Assembly: GCF_900112935.1 (NCBI RefSeq)
Contig: NZ_FONM01000016.1
Span: 1 to 64,000, forward strand
From: Trichococcus pasteurii
GTDB lineage: Bacteria > Bacillota > Bacilli > Lactobacillales > Aerococcaceae
Direction: 5' to 3'
Length of the DNA stretch: 64,000 nucleotides
A program made the translations under genes and the position numbers. This document shows, piece by piece, positions 24,062 through 32,467 of this stretch. Under the pieces are notes generated by a model that had not been told where the DNA came from, made no database searches, and saw nothing but the letters and a program-made list of their open reading frames with translations. Numbering within the stretch: position 1 is the stretch's first letter; every line of letters starts with the position of its first letter.

Positions 24062-26017
24062 CTATTCAACAATGCCATAGTAAACTTTTGACGTTACTTG
24101 ATAAATGAGCCAATAAATCACACTAAATCCGGTTATTACGCCGATAAAGCACCAGAAGACTAATGTTGTATTGACCACACTGAACAAGAGCAATAGTTTT
24201 TGAATAATCGGAAAGGCAAAGGCTACATGAATCACAGCAATGATGAGCGGCAGGAGAAACATCCATACAATTTGCAGCCGGGTCGTTTTACGAATCATTT
24301 GCTTATCCAAGCCAACTTTTTGCATGATTTGAAATTTGTCTCGGTCATCATAGCCTTCTGAAACTTGTTTGAAATATGTAATCAGCGCTGCTCCAAAAGT
24401 AAACAATAACCCAAGAAAAATCCCCAAGAACAAGAAGCCGCCATTCATACTGTACCATTCTTCACGTAGAAGTTCCCTTGACTGAAAATATGAGTTTCCA
24501 CTGTCACTAACGACAGCAGCCGTTTTTTCAGAATAGTCCTTCTTCTGCGCTTGCGTTCCATTCGTGTTCCAAGAAATAACTGCATCTGCAACAATCGGAA
24601 GGTCAATCTCTCTTAATCTAAAATCAGTTTCCATAATGGATTCTAAGGTCTCTCTAGAATCCACTATCATAATCATATTAGGACTCTGTGATTTATCCAT
24701 TTTCAAGGGGTTATCGATTTTTGATTTGACTTGATACGTTGTATTTCCGATTATCACTGTGGAAAAACCAAATGTATTTTTTGAATCAAACAGTAATACT
24801 TCATCAGAACTTAACGGGACGGTTTCGCCAACTATCCGTTCATAATCTTCTCTGATAAGCAGCTGAATAGTATCCGGTATCTCTTTAGCAAAATCAGCCG
24901 CACCAATCATAATTTTGTTATCTTCAATGATACTGAACAGATTATAGTACACATACATTTCTGTCCCCGTAACGTTTAATCCGTTCGCTTCTGTTTCCTT
25001 TTCGATGGCTTCAAGTTGCTCTGCCAAATCGACGGTTTCATAATAGGTTCTTTGGTTCTCATAAGGCAGACGAACCGTCAAAGTATCTTCGGTCCCAATA
25101 AAAATAGCTGCTGTCGTTGATACCGCAACAATGACCATGGTTGCTAAAATAGTGATATTGGCTAACCCTACTGCATTTTGTTTCATCCGATAAAGCATCC
25201 CGGAGATTGAAATAAATGGACTCGGGCGATAATAGAACGGCTTATTTTTCTTCAGTTTTTTCAGGATGAAAATAGAGCCGGAAATGAATAAGAAATACGT
25301 ACCCGCAATAACCAACAGTACTGCAAGAAAAAAATAAATCATGGCATCAAGCGGGTTATCAATGGTCAGCGACATCCAGTATCCTGATCCAATCAATAAC
25401 AATGAAAGAATAAACAGTATAAGCGAACTTTTCGGCTCCCGTTCTCCTGTCTGCTTGCCTTTAATCAGTTGGATAGGATTAGAAAACGTAACTTGAGTGA
25501 TATTGTAACCCAACGTTGTTAAAAAGATGAGGGCAAACAGTCCGATCGTAACCAGCATTGCCTGTATCGTAAAAGGAAAAGACATTTCTATCCCGAACTT
25601 TAAAGCATAGTTCAAAACAAGAAAAGCAAGTTCCCCCAATAGATGCCCCACTACCACACCTACAACAATACTAAAACAGCTTGTTACCATTGATTCAATC
25701 GTCAATATTTTGGAAACGTGGCTCTTCTTCATTCCCAATATGGCATATAGGCCAATTTCTTTTTTTCGACGTTTGATCAGGAAACTGTTGGTATACAAAA
25801 TAAAGATAAAGGAAAACACCCCAACGACTATAGCCCCTAAAGCGAAAAGCAAAGACAACGTATCCGATCTGGTTTGAATAAATTTATTTCCCCTTAACGC
25901 GACCATCATGTAAAACATCGCTACCGTTGCAATTGAAGCAAAAATATAAGGAAAATAAATTTGCTTGTTGGATTTAAGGTTACGCAGGGCCAGCTTTGAA
26001 AAAAAAAATTTATTCAT
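24062..26017 (-). CDS. bceB: BceB-type ABC transporter permease
   Basis: A 651-residue integral membrane protein of the FtsX/BceB family, partner of BceA in sensing and resisting peptide antibiotics such as bacitracin or lantibiotics. The N-terminus MNKFFFSKLALRNLKSNKQI is typical. Ten hydrophobic helices are expected, and a large extracellular loop of about 200 residues (roughly 310-520, after TAAIFIGTEDT) separates helices seven and eight. ATG 26017 overlaps the end of bceA by eight bases (ATGAATAA), so translation is coupled. The longer frame upstream only shadows bceA. It is the last gene of bceR-bceS-bceA-bceB. Confidence 0.88.
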   Translation of the reverse strand: MNKFFFSKLALRNLKSNKQIYFPYIFASIATVAMFYMMVALRGNKFIQTRSDTLSLLFALGAIVVGVFSFIFILYTNSFLIKRRKKEIGLYAILGMKKSHVSKILTIESMVTSCFSIVVGVVVGHLLGELAFLVLNYALKFGIEMSFPFTIQAMLVTIGLFALIFLTTLGYNITQVTFSNPIQLIKGKQTGEREPKSSLILFILSLLLIGSGYWMSLTIDNPLDAMIYFFLAVLLVIAGTYFLFISGSIFILKKLKKNKPFYYRPSPFISISGMLYRMKQNAVGLANITILATMVIVAVSTTAAIFIGTEDTLTVRLPYENQRTYYETVDLAEQLEAIEKETEANGLNVTGTEMYVYYNLFSIIEDNKIMIGAADFAKEIPDTIQLLIREDYERIVGETVPLSSDEVLLFDSKNTFGFSTVIIGNTTYQVKSKIDNPLKMDKSQSPNMIMIVDSRETLESIMETDFRLREIDLPIVADAVISWNTNGTQAQKKDYSEKTAAVVSDSGNSYFQSRELLREEWYSMNGGFLFLGIFLGLLFTFGAALITYFKQVSEGYDDRDKFQIMQKVGLDKQMIRKTTRLQIVWMFLLPLIIAVIHVAFAFPIIQKLLLLFSVVNTTLVFWCFIGVITGFSVIYWLIYQVTSKVYYGIVE

Positions 26018-26777
26018 GTTGCTCACCTCTGTTTGCCAAGACAACCAACGCTTGCGAGATTTTGTCCATAAACTGATCCGGTGTCTGTTCGCCACGGTAA
26101 ATTTCATGATACACTTCGCCATCTTGAATAAACAATACACGGTTAGAGTAAGCTGCAGCCCTTGTACTGTGGGTAACCATGATAATCGTCTGCCCCACAT
26201 CATTTATTGATTCGAAAGTCTCCAATAGACTTTGGCTGGATTTCGAATCCAATGCTCCAGTGGGCTCATCTGCAAGCAATAATTTTGGATTTGTGATCAA
26301 CGCTCGGGCTACCGCTGCGCGCTGTTTTTGTCCCCCAGAAACCTCATACGGATAATGATTGATCACCCCATCAATTTTCAATTTTTGAATGATGGGCATC
26401 AAACGATTCTCCATTTCAGTTATTGGCGTATTGGATAAGACAAGCGGCAATAAAATATTGTCTTTCATCGAAAAATTATCCAATAAGTTGAAATCTTGGA
26501 AAACAAACCCTAGGTAATCTCTACGGAAGTTAGAAATCTCACTATCTTTGATCTGTGTCAGGTCTTTTCCTTCCAGCATTACTTCACCCGCAGTAGCTGT
26601 ATCAAGTGTTGCCAAAATATTCAACAAGCTTGTTTTTCCTGAACCCGATTCTCCCATAATCGAGACAAATTCTCCTCTTTCAACTGAAAAATTTATGTCT
26701 TTTAAGGCTTGGACTGCCTGTGTTGAAAATATTCCCGTATAGGTCTTTTTTAAATGCGTCACTTCTAACAATGTCAT
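26010..26777 (-). CDS. bceA: BceA-type ABC transporter ATPase
   Basis: A 255-residue MacB/BceA-class nucleotide-binding protein. It carries Walker A GESGSGKTS (about 42-50), signature SGGQKQRAAVARAL, Walker B LLLADEPTGALD and the H-loop in MVTHSTRAA. It powers the BceB permease at the membrane. It is separated from the sensor kinase gene bceS by 120 bases that contain a BceR-type box, so bceAB probably has its own inducible promoter. Confidence 0.93.
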   Translation of the reverse strand: MTLLEVTHLKKTYTGIFSTQAVQALKDINFSVERGEFVSIMGESGSGKTSLLNILATLDTATAGEVMLEGKDLTQIKDSEISNFRRDYLGFVFQDFNLLDNFSMKDNILLPLVLSNTPITEMENRLMPIIQKLKIDGVINHYPYEVSGGQKQRAAVARALITNPKLLLADEPTGALDSKSSQSLLETFESINDVGQTIIMVTHSTRAAAYSNRVLFIQDGEVYHEIYRGEQTPDQFMDKISQALVVLANRGEQHE

Positions 26778-26874
26778 GTTTGTTGTCTCCTGTTCATTTC
26801 TTTGTCCCTATCACTAGTTTAATGAAAATGAACATCGGCTGCCTTTATCTTTTCTTACAAAGGGTTGCTTAACC

Positions 26875-26888
26875 TTACAGTTTTGTAA
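26875..26888. promoter_or_regulatory. BceR-type box upstream of bceA
   Basis: TTACAGTTTTGTAA is an inverted repeat TTACA-N4-TGTAA, extended to CTTACA/TGTAAG at 26874-26889. This is the form reported for BceR-like regulators of Firmicutes. It lies about 97 bases before the bceA start codon, suited to activation of bceAB. Confidence 0.55.
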
Positions 26889-26897
26889 GATTACCCA

Positions 26898-27926
26898 TCA
26901 ATGGTCCCTCAGTAACGGTTCTCTGGCTAAATCAATCGTGACTTTGGTGCCTTTTCCTAAAGTTGATTCGATCCTTAGGTCATGTCCCAAACGTTTTGTA
27001 ATTTCCTGACTCAGAAACAATCCCAGACCCGTTGACTTCTCATGTATCCTTCCATTAAATCCTGAATAACCACGTTCAAATATGCGCGGTAAGTCTTCAG
27101 AACGGATACCAATACCTGTATCTTCAATAATGAGCTGCTGCTCTTGTGTGGGGCTCATGTAAATCTTGATGGTGCCACCTTCGGGCGTATATTTCAAACT
27201 ATTGGAAAGAATTTGTTCAACCAGAACACGCAGCCATTTCTCATCTGACAAGATAATTGCTGCTGTCTCTTGATAGTCTAATTGGATATGATTGTAAATA
27301 AACAAAATAGAAAATTTTTTTACCGTCTCTTTGATTACGCGATCGAGCGAAACATCTGCAAAATCCAAATCTGTACCACTTTGTTCAATTCTCACATAAT
27401 TCAATGCCATATATGTATAATTTTCAATCCGTAGCAGCTCTTGTTCCATTTGGTTCCGATAATTCATTTGACTATCTCGTTGCATCAATAAGCTGATGGC
27501 TGAAATGGGTGTTTTGATCTGATGCAGCCACAAGGTAAAATAATCCATCTGAGAATTGCTTCTCTGCACATTATTTCTTTCGATTTGTTGGATCTCTTTG
27601 ATTAAGTCTACGATTTTAAGACGAAGAAAAGCTTCACTTGGGTCTTGGCTAGCAGCTAATTGTTTCAGCGCATGGATTGGATCTTTATCCAGGCGTTCCA
27701 GTAATCGAAACCGCTTGTAATACCTCGAAAATTGAAATGCGAAAAAACAACTGCCTAAAAACAAAGAAAGCTCGATAGCGAATAGCAAAAAATAGAGTGG
27801 CAATCGTCCCAATATATAGACGAGACTGAACACCATGACGTTAAGCATATATAGGATCATCAAAGAGCGTTCGGCTTTAATAAAAGCTATCAAAATGTCT
27901 GCCCATTTCTTATTTTGTTTCATCAT
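26898..27926 (-). CDS. bceS: BceS-type intramembrane-sensing histidine kinase
   Basis: About 342 residues. Two transmembrane helices near the N-terminus (MILYMLNVMVFSLVYIL and YFLLFAIELSLFLGSCFF) are joined by a very short loop, so the kinase has no sensor domain of its own and relies on the BceAB transporter. The phospho-acceptor box reads LWLHQIKTPISAI. The ATPase domain shows the N-box region ILSNSLKYTPEGG, DTGIGI and STGLGLFLSQEI. ATG 27926 overlaps the end of bceR and follows AAGGA. It activates BceR in response to peptide antibiotics. Confidence 0.9.
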   Translation of the reverse strand: MMKQNKKWADILIAFIKAERSLMILYMLNVMVFSLVYILGRLPLYFLLFAIELSLFLGSCFFAFQFSRYYKRFRLLERLDKDPIHALKQLAASQDPSEAFLRLKIVDLIKEIQQIERNNVQRSNSQMDYFTLWLHQIKTPISAISLLMQRDSQMNYRNQMEQELLRIENYTYMALNYVRIEQSGTDLDFADVSLDRVIKETVKKFSILFIYNHIQLDYQETAAIILSDEKWLRVLVEQILSNSLKYTPEGGTIKIYMSPTQEQQLIIEDTGIGIRSEDLPRIFERGYSGFNGRIHEKSTGLGLFLSQEITKRLGHDLRIESTLGKGTKVTIDLAREPLLRDH

Positions 27927-28602
27927 GCTCGTCCTTCTGAAGTCCATATCCAAATCCTTTTTTCGTGACAATAAAGGAAGTTACATTTATTTCTGCAAGT
28001 TTTTTGCGTAAGCGATTGATGTTGACAGCTAATGTATTGTCATCAATAAAGGAATCATTTTCCCATAGTTTCATCATGATGGCCTCTCGGGAAACAAAGG
28101 CCCCTTTTTGCAGAAAGAGTACTTCTAAAATTTTCATTTCATTTTTGGTTAATTCTACTTCCTGATCCTGGTATTGAACCTTTAATTCACTTGTCTTCAG
28201 ATGTACCTGCCGATGACTCAAATAAATGTCATTGCCGGTAAAGTCATAGGTTCTCCGCAACAATGCCTGTATTTTTGCTAAAGCAACAGTTAAATCAAAG
28301 GGCTTACTGATAAAATCATCTGCTCCCATTTGTATCGCCATTACAATATCCATTCGTTCGCTCTGTGAAGAAACAAAAATAATGGGTACTTGAGAGATTT
28401 TACGAATTTCCGTACACCAATAATACCCGTTAAAGTACGGAAGTTTGATGTCTATTAAGACCAATTGAGGTGCTTCTTGCGTAAATGTGTTCATGACGTC
28501 ATTAAAATCGGTGACATAAAAGGCACTGTATTGCCACTTCAGCAACTCTTCCTGCAAACTTGAGGCAATGACTAAATCATCTTCAATAATCATAATTTTC
28601 AT
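27910..28602 (-). CDS. bceR: BceR-type response regulator (OmpR family)
   Basis: About 230 residues: a receiver domain with acidic pocket IIEDD, phospho-acceptor D51 in VLIDIKLP and the conserved Lys in FISKPFD, followed by an OmpR-type winged helix (LTKNEMKILEVLF and DDNTLAVNINRLRKKL). It should bind the TTACA-N4-TGTAA box before bceA. ATG 28602 is chosen because it starts at MKIMIIEDD; a TTG 12 bases upstream is possible. It is the first gene of the bce operon. Confidence 0.92.
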   Translation of the reverse strand: MKIMIIEDDLVIASSLQEELLKWQYSAFYVTDFNDVMNTFTQEAPQLVLIDIKLPYFNGYYWCTEIRKISQVPIIFVSSQSERMDIVMAIQMGADDFISKPFDLTVALAKIQALLRRTYDFTGNDIYLSHRQVHLKTSELKVQYQDQEVELTKNEMKILEVLFLQKGAFVSREAIMMKLWENDSFIDDNTLAVNINRLRKKLAEINVTSFIVTKKGFGYGLQKDEHDETK

Positions 28603-28778
28603 CAACCTATTCACCTACTTATCTTTCATTCGTTGCTTCTACTATACAGGATTAATTGCCGTCAGCCTATTGGACCTTGGACTTAGTAACCATTTTGACT
28701 GTTCAATTATTTCACAAAATAAGCATCCCACTAACAAAATATGGCTGTATAATTTTTAGTGTGGATGAGTACAGAGAA

Positions 28779-28806
28779 AAAGCTGTCTCATTGACGAGGC
28801 AGCTTT
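28779..28806 (-). terminator. Cassette terminator near the second repeat array
   Basis: AAAGCTGTCTC (28779-28789) pairs with GAGGCAGCTTT (28796-28806). On the minus strand it ends AGCTTTTT, so here it could serve the GH4 gene whose transcript would cross the array. The hairpin is the one found in the cassettes at 22851 and 23908. Confidence 0.55.
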
Positions 28807-28832
28807 GGTTGGGCGTTATTCTTTTTGGGGGG

Positions 28833-29015
28833 TGTCCGATAATTGCGAAGAATCGGACATTTAGGTAGCTTATTGTGACGCGGATGTCCGATAACTTCAT
28901 AGAATCGGACATCCAGGATGACGATACTGGCACAGTTGTCCGATAAGTCCACAGAATCGGACATTTACGCAGACTATGCTGTCCTGCTTGTCCGATAATC
29001 TCAAAATATCGGACA
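28833..29015. repeat. Second array of four 52-bp TGTCCGAT...ATCGGACA repeats
   Basis: Units start at 28833, 28885, 28937 and 28989, again at exactly 52-base spacing and 27 bases long. The last has AATATCGG in place of GAATCGG. As in the first array, a terminator hairpin and a GGTTGGG/TTTTGGGG stretch precede the first unit. Together with the terminator this fills the 28,615-29,049 gap; no gene is seen there. Confidence 0.9.
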
Positions 29016-29049
29016 TCCTGAAGCAGAAGAGCGATTCGCAGGCACTATT

Positions 29050-30360
29050 TTATTTATAAGCCGGCAGATAATCGCCATGGGCAGCGATCAATTCATCCAC
29101 CATTGCTTTTATTTCGGAAATGGACAGTTCCGCGTTCGCGTGCGGGTCCATCAACGCCGCTTGATAGATCTTGTCTTTTTCAAGTGTCATTGCGGCCTCA
29201 ACCGTCAACTCCTGGACATTGATGTTTGTCCGGTTCAATGCAGCCAATTGCGTAGGGAGTTTGCCTACATAGGTAGGTTGAACGCCATTTTTGTCCACCA
29301 AACACGGAACTTCCACACAGCAATCTTCCGGTAAGTTGGTGATCAGGCCTTTGTTCAGGACATTCCCGGCAATCATCGTTGGCGTTCCAGTTGTAATCGC
29401 ATCCATGATATAAGACGCATATTCGCGACTTCTTGTGTGTTCCAACGAACCGTCATTGACGATCTCGTCTCTTTGCGTTTCCCAGCCTGCGATTTGATCA
29501 ACGCATCTTCTCAAGTATTCATCGATCGGGATCTGCAGCTGCTCTATCAATTCCGGATAATTCTTTTTGATGAAGTAAGGATGGTACTCTGCGTTATGCT
29601 CGCTGGATTCTGTGATGTAGTAGCCGAAGTGTTTCATCAATTCAAAGCGCACAGAATCCTTATGCGGATTGGCTATTTCTGAAGCCAGTCTGCGGATTTC
29701 AGGGTAGAAATCTTTTCCGTTCCGGTTGATTTCCAGCAGCCAAGCCATGTGGTTGATGCCGGCGATTTTCCATTGGAATTCATCCAGATTGTATTGATCT
29801 TTTATCCCCAAGTGTTCGAATAATTCCGGCACACAGACTTGGACACTATGACATAAGCCAACTGTTTTGATCTTCGTCGCTTTCAGCATGCCCATCGTCA
29901 AAATAGCCATCGGATTGGTGTAGTTCAATAACCAGGCATCCGGACAAACCTCTTCCATGTCTTTGGCGATGTCGAACATCACCGGAAGTGTGCGCAATCC
30001 TCTGAAAATACCGCCGATACCGGTAGTGTCCCCGATTGTCTGCTGCAAGCCGTATTTTTTAGGAATCTCAAAATCAATCACAGTGCTCGGCTTGTAGCCG
30101 CCCACTTGGATCGCATTGATGACAAAATTCGCATCTTTCAAAGCTTCTTTTCTGTCGCTGAAAGATTGTATTTTTGCGCGGCTTTGATTCGAGTTTTTGT
30201 TGATGGTCTGAAGCATCAGTTCGGATTCTTTCAAGCGGTTTTCATCAATATCGTACAATGCAATTTCTGCATCCTGGAGACTAGACGTCAACATCGCATC
30301 CCCTAAAACGTTTTTTGCGAAGATTGTGCTGCCTGCACCGATAAAACAAATTTTGACCAT
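29050..30360 (-). CDS. GH4 family glycosidase (alpha-galactosidase/6-phospho-glucosidase type)
   Basis: 436 residues. GH4 enzymes use NAD+ and a divalent metal in a redox-assisted hydrolysis. The Rossmann nucleotide site is ICFIGAGSTIFAKNV at the N-terminus. NYTNPMAI, GLCHSVQ (metal-binding Cys-His) and AGINHMAW are family signatures. The sequence style is closest to MelA-type alpha-galactosidases, but substrate and phosphorylation state cannot be fixed from sequence. ATG 30360 follows AAGGAG by seven bases; ATG 30366 is too close to the site. An AraC regulator is encoded 96 bases upstream on the same strand. No dedicated transporter is adjacent. Confidence 0.85.
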   Translation of the reverse strand: MVKICFIGAGSTIFAKNVLGDAMLTSSLQDAEIALYDIDENRLKESELMLQTINKNSNQSRAKIQSFSDRKEALKDANFVINAIQVGGYKPSTVIDFEIPKKYGLQQTIGDTTGIGGIFRGLRTLPVMFDIAKDMEEVCPDAWLLNYTNPMAILTMGMLKATKIKTVGLCHSVQVCVPELFEHLGIKDQYNLDEFQWKIAGINHMAWLLEINRNGKDFYPEIRRLASEIANPHKDSVRFELMKHFGYYITESSEHNAEYHPYFIKKNYPELIEQLQIPIDEYLRRCVDQIAGWETQRDEIVNDGSLEHTRSREYASYIMDAITTGTPTMIAGNVLNKGLITNLPEDCCVEVPCLVDKNGVQPTYVGKLPTQLAALNRTNINVQELTVEAAMTLEKDKIYQAALMDPHANAELSISEIKAMVDELIAAHGDYLPAYK

Positions 30361-30456
30361 GTTCATGCTCCTTTTCCTTTTGATGTCTTCAGTATAGGCT
30401 ATTCTCACTGAATAAGAAGGGCATGGTTTTAGCTTCAGGGTACAATTTTTCAGGTC

Positions 30457-31290
30457 TTATTTTTCGAGCTTATACCGGGTCGGGGAACTTTGGAATCTGT
30501 TTTTGAAGGCCCGTGTAAAAGAGTGCCGGTTCTGGTATCCTACCGCGCTTGCTATTTGCTCCACCGACAATTCCGTTGTTTTCAACAACTGGCTAGCTTT
30601 GTTCATGCGGTATAGATTCAAATATTTGAGGGCGGTCAAGCCTAACTCCTCCTTGATTACCTGGCTGAAATAGGCTGGGTGGAGGTACATCGATTTCGCA
30701 ATTTCTTCGATCGTCAAATCTTCGCGATAATAATTATTTTCCACATACAACAAAAAGGCTTCACTGTATTTTTTCGTTCGGCTGACGTGGACCCCCATTC
30801 CCCTATTCTCACCAGGGATTTTGAAGGACGAAAAAATATCACAGAAGTGCGCTTGATTCGCCAGTTTTTGAGAATCATCAAAAAAATCGGATTGCATGAA
30901 ACGCTCGAATTTCTCCTGCAACTCTTTTTGTGCGCCAACTTGGCCTATATAGTCTTTAGCCCCGATGCCGTTCGTATGCAGGATTTCTTTCACTTTGGTG
31001 CCCGAAAAGCCGATCCAATAGTATTCCCATGGATCTTGCGCATCCGCTTCGTAATCGACCAGTTCATTCGGACGGATCAGAAAAAAATCACCCGCACCCA
31101 AGTAATGCGTTGTATCGTTCACGGTATACCGCCCTTTTCCGCTGATCACAAAATGCACGATGTAGTTGTCCCGCAACGAAGGGCCAAATCGATGACTGCT
31201 CTGGCATTTCTCGTATCCTACATTAAAAAAATAAAAATCCGAGAAATAATATTCCTTAAAAAATAGATCTTTTAATAGTTTTTCGCTCAT
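30457..31290 (-). CDS. AraC-family transcriptional regulator
   Basis: 277 residues. The N-terminal cupin-like sensor domain (VHFVISGKGRYTVND, FFLIRPNELVDYEAD) is followed by two helix-turn-helices in the last ~100 residues (LTIEEIAKSMYLHPAYFSQV and LSVEQIASAVGYQNRHSFTR). It resembles MsmR/RafR-type activators of sugar genes. It is encoded upstream of the GH4 gene and probably activates it in response to an alpha-galactoside or similar sugar; that effector is inference. The gene is intact. Confidence 0.9.
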   Translation of the reverse strand: MSEKLLKDLFFKEYYFSDFYFFNVGYEKCQSSHRFGPSLRDNYIVHFVISGKGRYTVNDTTHYLGAGDFFLIRPNELVDYEADAQDPWEYYWIGFSGTKVKEILHTNGIGAKDYIGQVGAQKELQEKFERFMQSDFFDDSQKLANQAHFCDIFSSFKIPGENRGMGVHVSRTKKYSEAFLLYVENNYYREDLTIEEIAKSMYLHPAYFSQVIKEELGLTALKYLNLYRMNKASQLLKTTELSVEQIASAVGYQNRHSFTRAFKNRFQSSPTRYKLEK

Positions 31291-31383
31291 GGGGTATCCT
31301 CTGTTGTCTGTTTATTCATCATGATTGTTATATAGATAGATTTTAGCACAACACCTGTTGATGTTGATAGAATGTATATCTGC

Positions 31384-31501
31384 GAGTTATTCATCTTTTT
31401 GGGACTGAATATAGTTCGAAAACATGAATAACTCTAAAGTATTCATCTTTTCGAGCCCGAATGCCGACCAGAACATGGATAACCAAGCATTATCCATGTT
31501 C
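31384..31501. repeat. 52-bp-period repeat with ATGGATAA...TTATCCAT cores
   Basis: Two units starting at ATTCATCTTTT (31389 and 31441) lie 52 bases apart and align through GAAT and AACATG-ATAAC. The inverted-repeat centres are ATGAATA/TATTCAT (31424-31446) and GAACATGGATAA/TTATCCATGTTC (31471-31501, perfect 12-base arms). Spacing and architecture equal those of the TGTCCGAT arrays, but the sequence differs. With the terminator that follows, this accounts for most of the 31,291-31,591 gap. Confidence 0.7.
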
Positions 31502-31533
31502 ACACGACAAAATCGCCCAACCCCACAAAACCC

Positions 31534-31579
31534 AAAAAGCCCAAAAGGCGCTCCGGCAAGAGCGCCTTTTGGGCTTTTT
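31534..31579. terminator. Terminator of malEFG
   Basis: Perfect 20-base arms beginning AAAAAGCCCAAAAGGC (31534-31553) and ending GGGCTTTTT (31560-31579) with a 6-base loop. T-runs on both strands make it bidirectional. It lies 12 bases after the malG stop codon. Confidence 0.88.
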
Positions 31580-31591
31580 CACTATATATTC

Positions 31592-32464
31592 TTATCCTTT
31601 GACTGATCCGGAAGTCACGCCTTCTACATAGAAACGTTGCATGAAGATGAACAGGATCGTGATCGGGATGGCGATCAGTACGCAACCTGCGGTGAACGCC
31701 ATGAACAGCGAGTTGGCGGTTGTGCGGGTCATCATCGTGAACAGCCCGATCGCTATCGTGTAGTTCGGGATGTTATCGCCCATGATGATTTTTGCGAAGA
31801 TGAAGTCCATCCATGGTCCCATGAAGGCCAGCAAAGACGTGTACACGATGATCGGCTTGGACAATGGCAGCGTGATTTTCGTGAAGATTTCCCACTTGTT
31901 GGCGCCGTCGATCATGGCCGATTCGTCCAATGCCATCGGGATCGTATCAAAGAATCCTTTGGCGATGTAGAAGCCCAGCGCCGAGCCCGCAGAATAGACC
32001 AGAATCAAAGCAAGCAGACTTTCCGTCAGGTTCAGGGCTTTCAGGATGTAGTACACGGCGATCATGCTCATGAATCCGGGGAACATGTTCAGCACCAGCG
32101 CAACTTTCAGGAACGGTTTCCGCATCTTGAAGCGCAAGCGCGACAGTGCGTACGCCATTGCGATTGTGATGAAAGTCGACAGGATGCAGCTGATCACGGA
32201 AACAAACAGCGTGTTCAGGAACCAGCGCACAAACGGATAATTGCCGGTTGTGTTCTGCAGTAGGATCCTGTAGTTTTCTAACGTGAATGATTTTGGAATG
32301 ATGTACGGAACGAACGCGCCGCCTTCTGCTCGGAAGCTGGTCAAAACGATCCATACGATAGGGAATAGCCAAACGACCGACAGGACAGCCAGGATGGCGT
32401 AGACTGCAGCCAGCGAATAGCGCCGCTGCGCTTTGTATCCTGTTGTTTTCTTTGCTTTTGCCAT
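31592..32464 (-). CDS. malG: Maltose/maltodextrin ABC transporter permease MalG
   Basis: 290 residues with six transmembrane helices and the ABC permease EAA loop (ESAMIDGANKWEIFTKITLPLSKP). The extended periplasmic-side segment after helix 1 (FVPYIIPKSFTLENY) is typical of MalG. It forms the membrane channel with MalF and receives sugar from MalE. No ATPase gene is present in this cluster, so a shared MsmK/MalK-type ATPase encoded elsewhere must energise it. The ATG follows AAGGAGGGCTAAACA and lies three bases after the malF stop. Confidence 0.92.
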   Translation of the reverse strand: MAKAKKTTGYKAQRRYSLAAVYAILAVLSVVWLFPIVWIVLTSFRAEGGAFVPYIIPKSFTLENYRILLQNTTGNYPFVRWFLNTLFVSVISCILSTFITIAMAYALSRLRFKMRKPFLKVALVLNMFPGFMSMIAVYYILKALNLTESLLALILVYSAGSALGFYIAKGFFDTIPMALDESAMIDGANKWEIFTKITLPLSKPIIVYTSLLAFMGPWMDFIFAKIIMGDNIPNYTIAIGLFTMMTRTTANSLFMAFTAGCVLIAIPITILFIFMQRFYVEGVTSGSVKG

Positions 32465-32467
32465 TGT

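Noticed and set aside
31424-31606. 60-codon frame across the repeat and terminator before malG
   Set aside because: It translates a tandem repeat and a perfect terminator stem and lacks a ribosome binding site.
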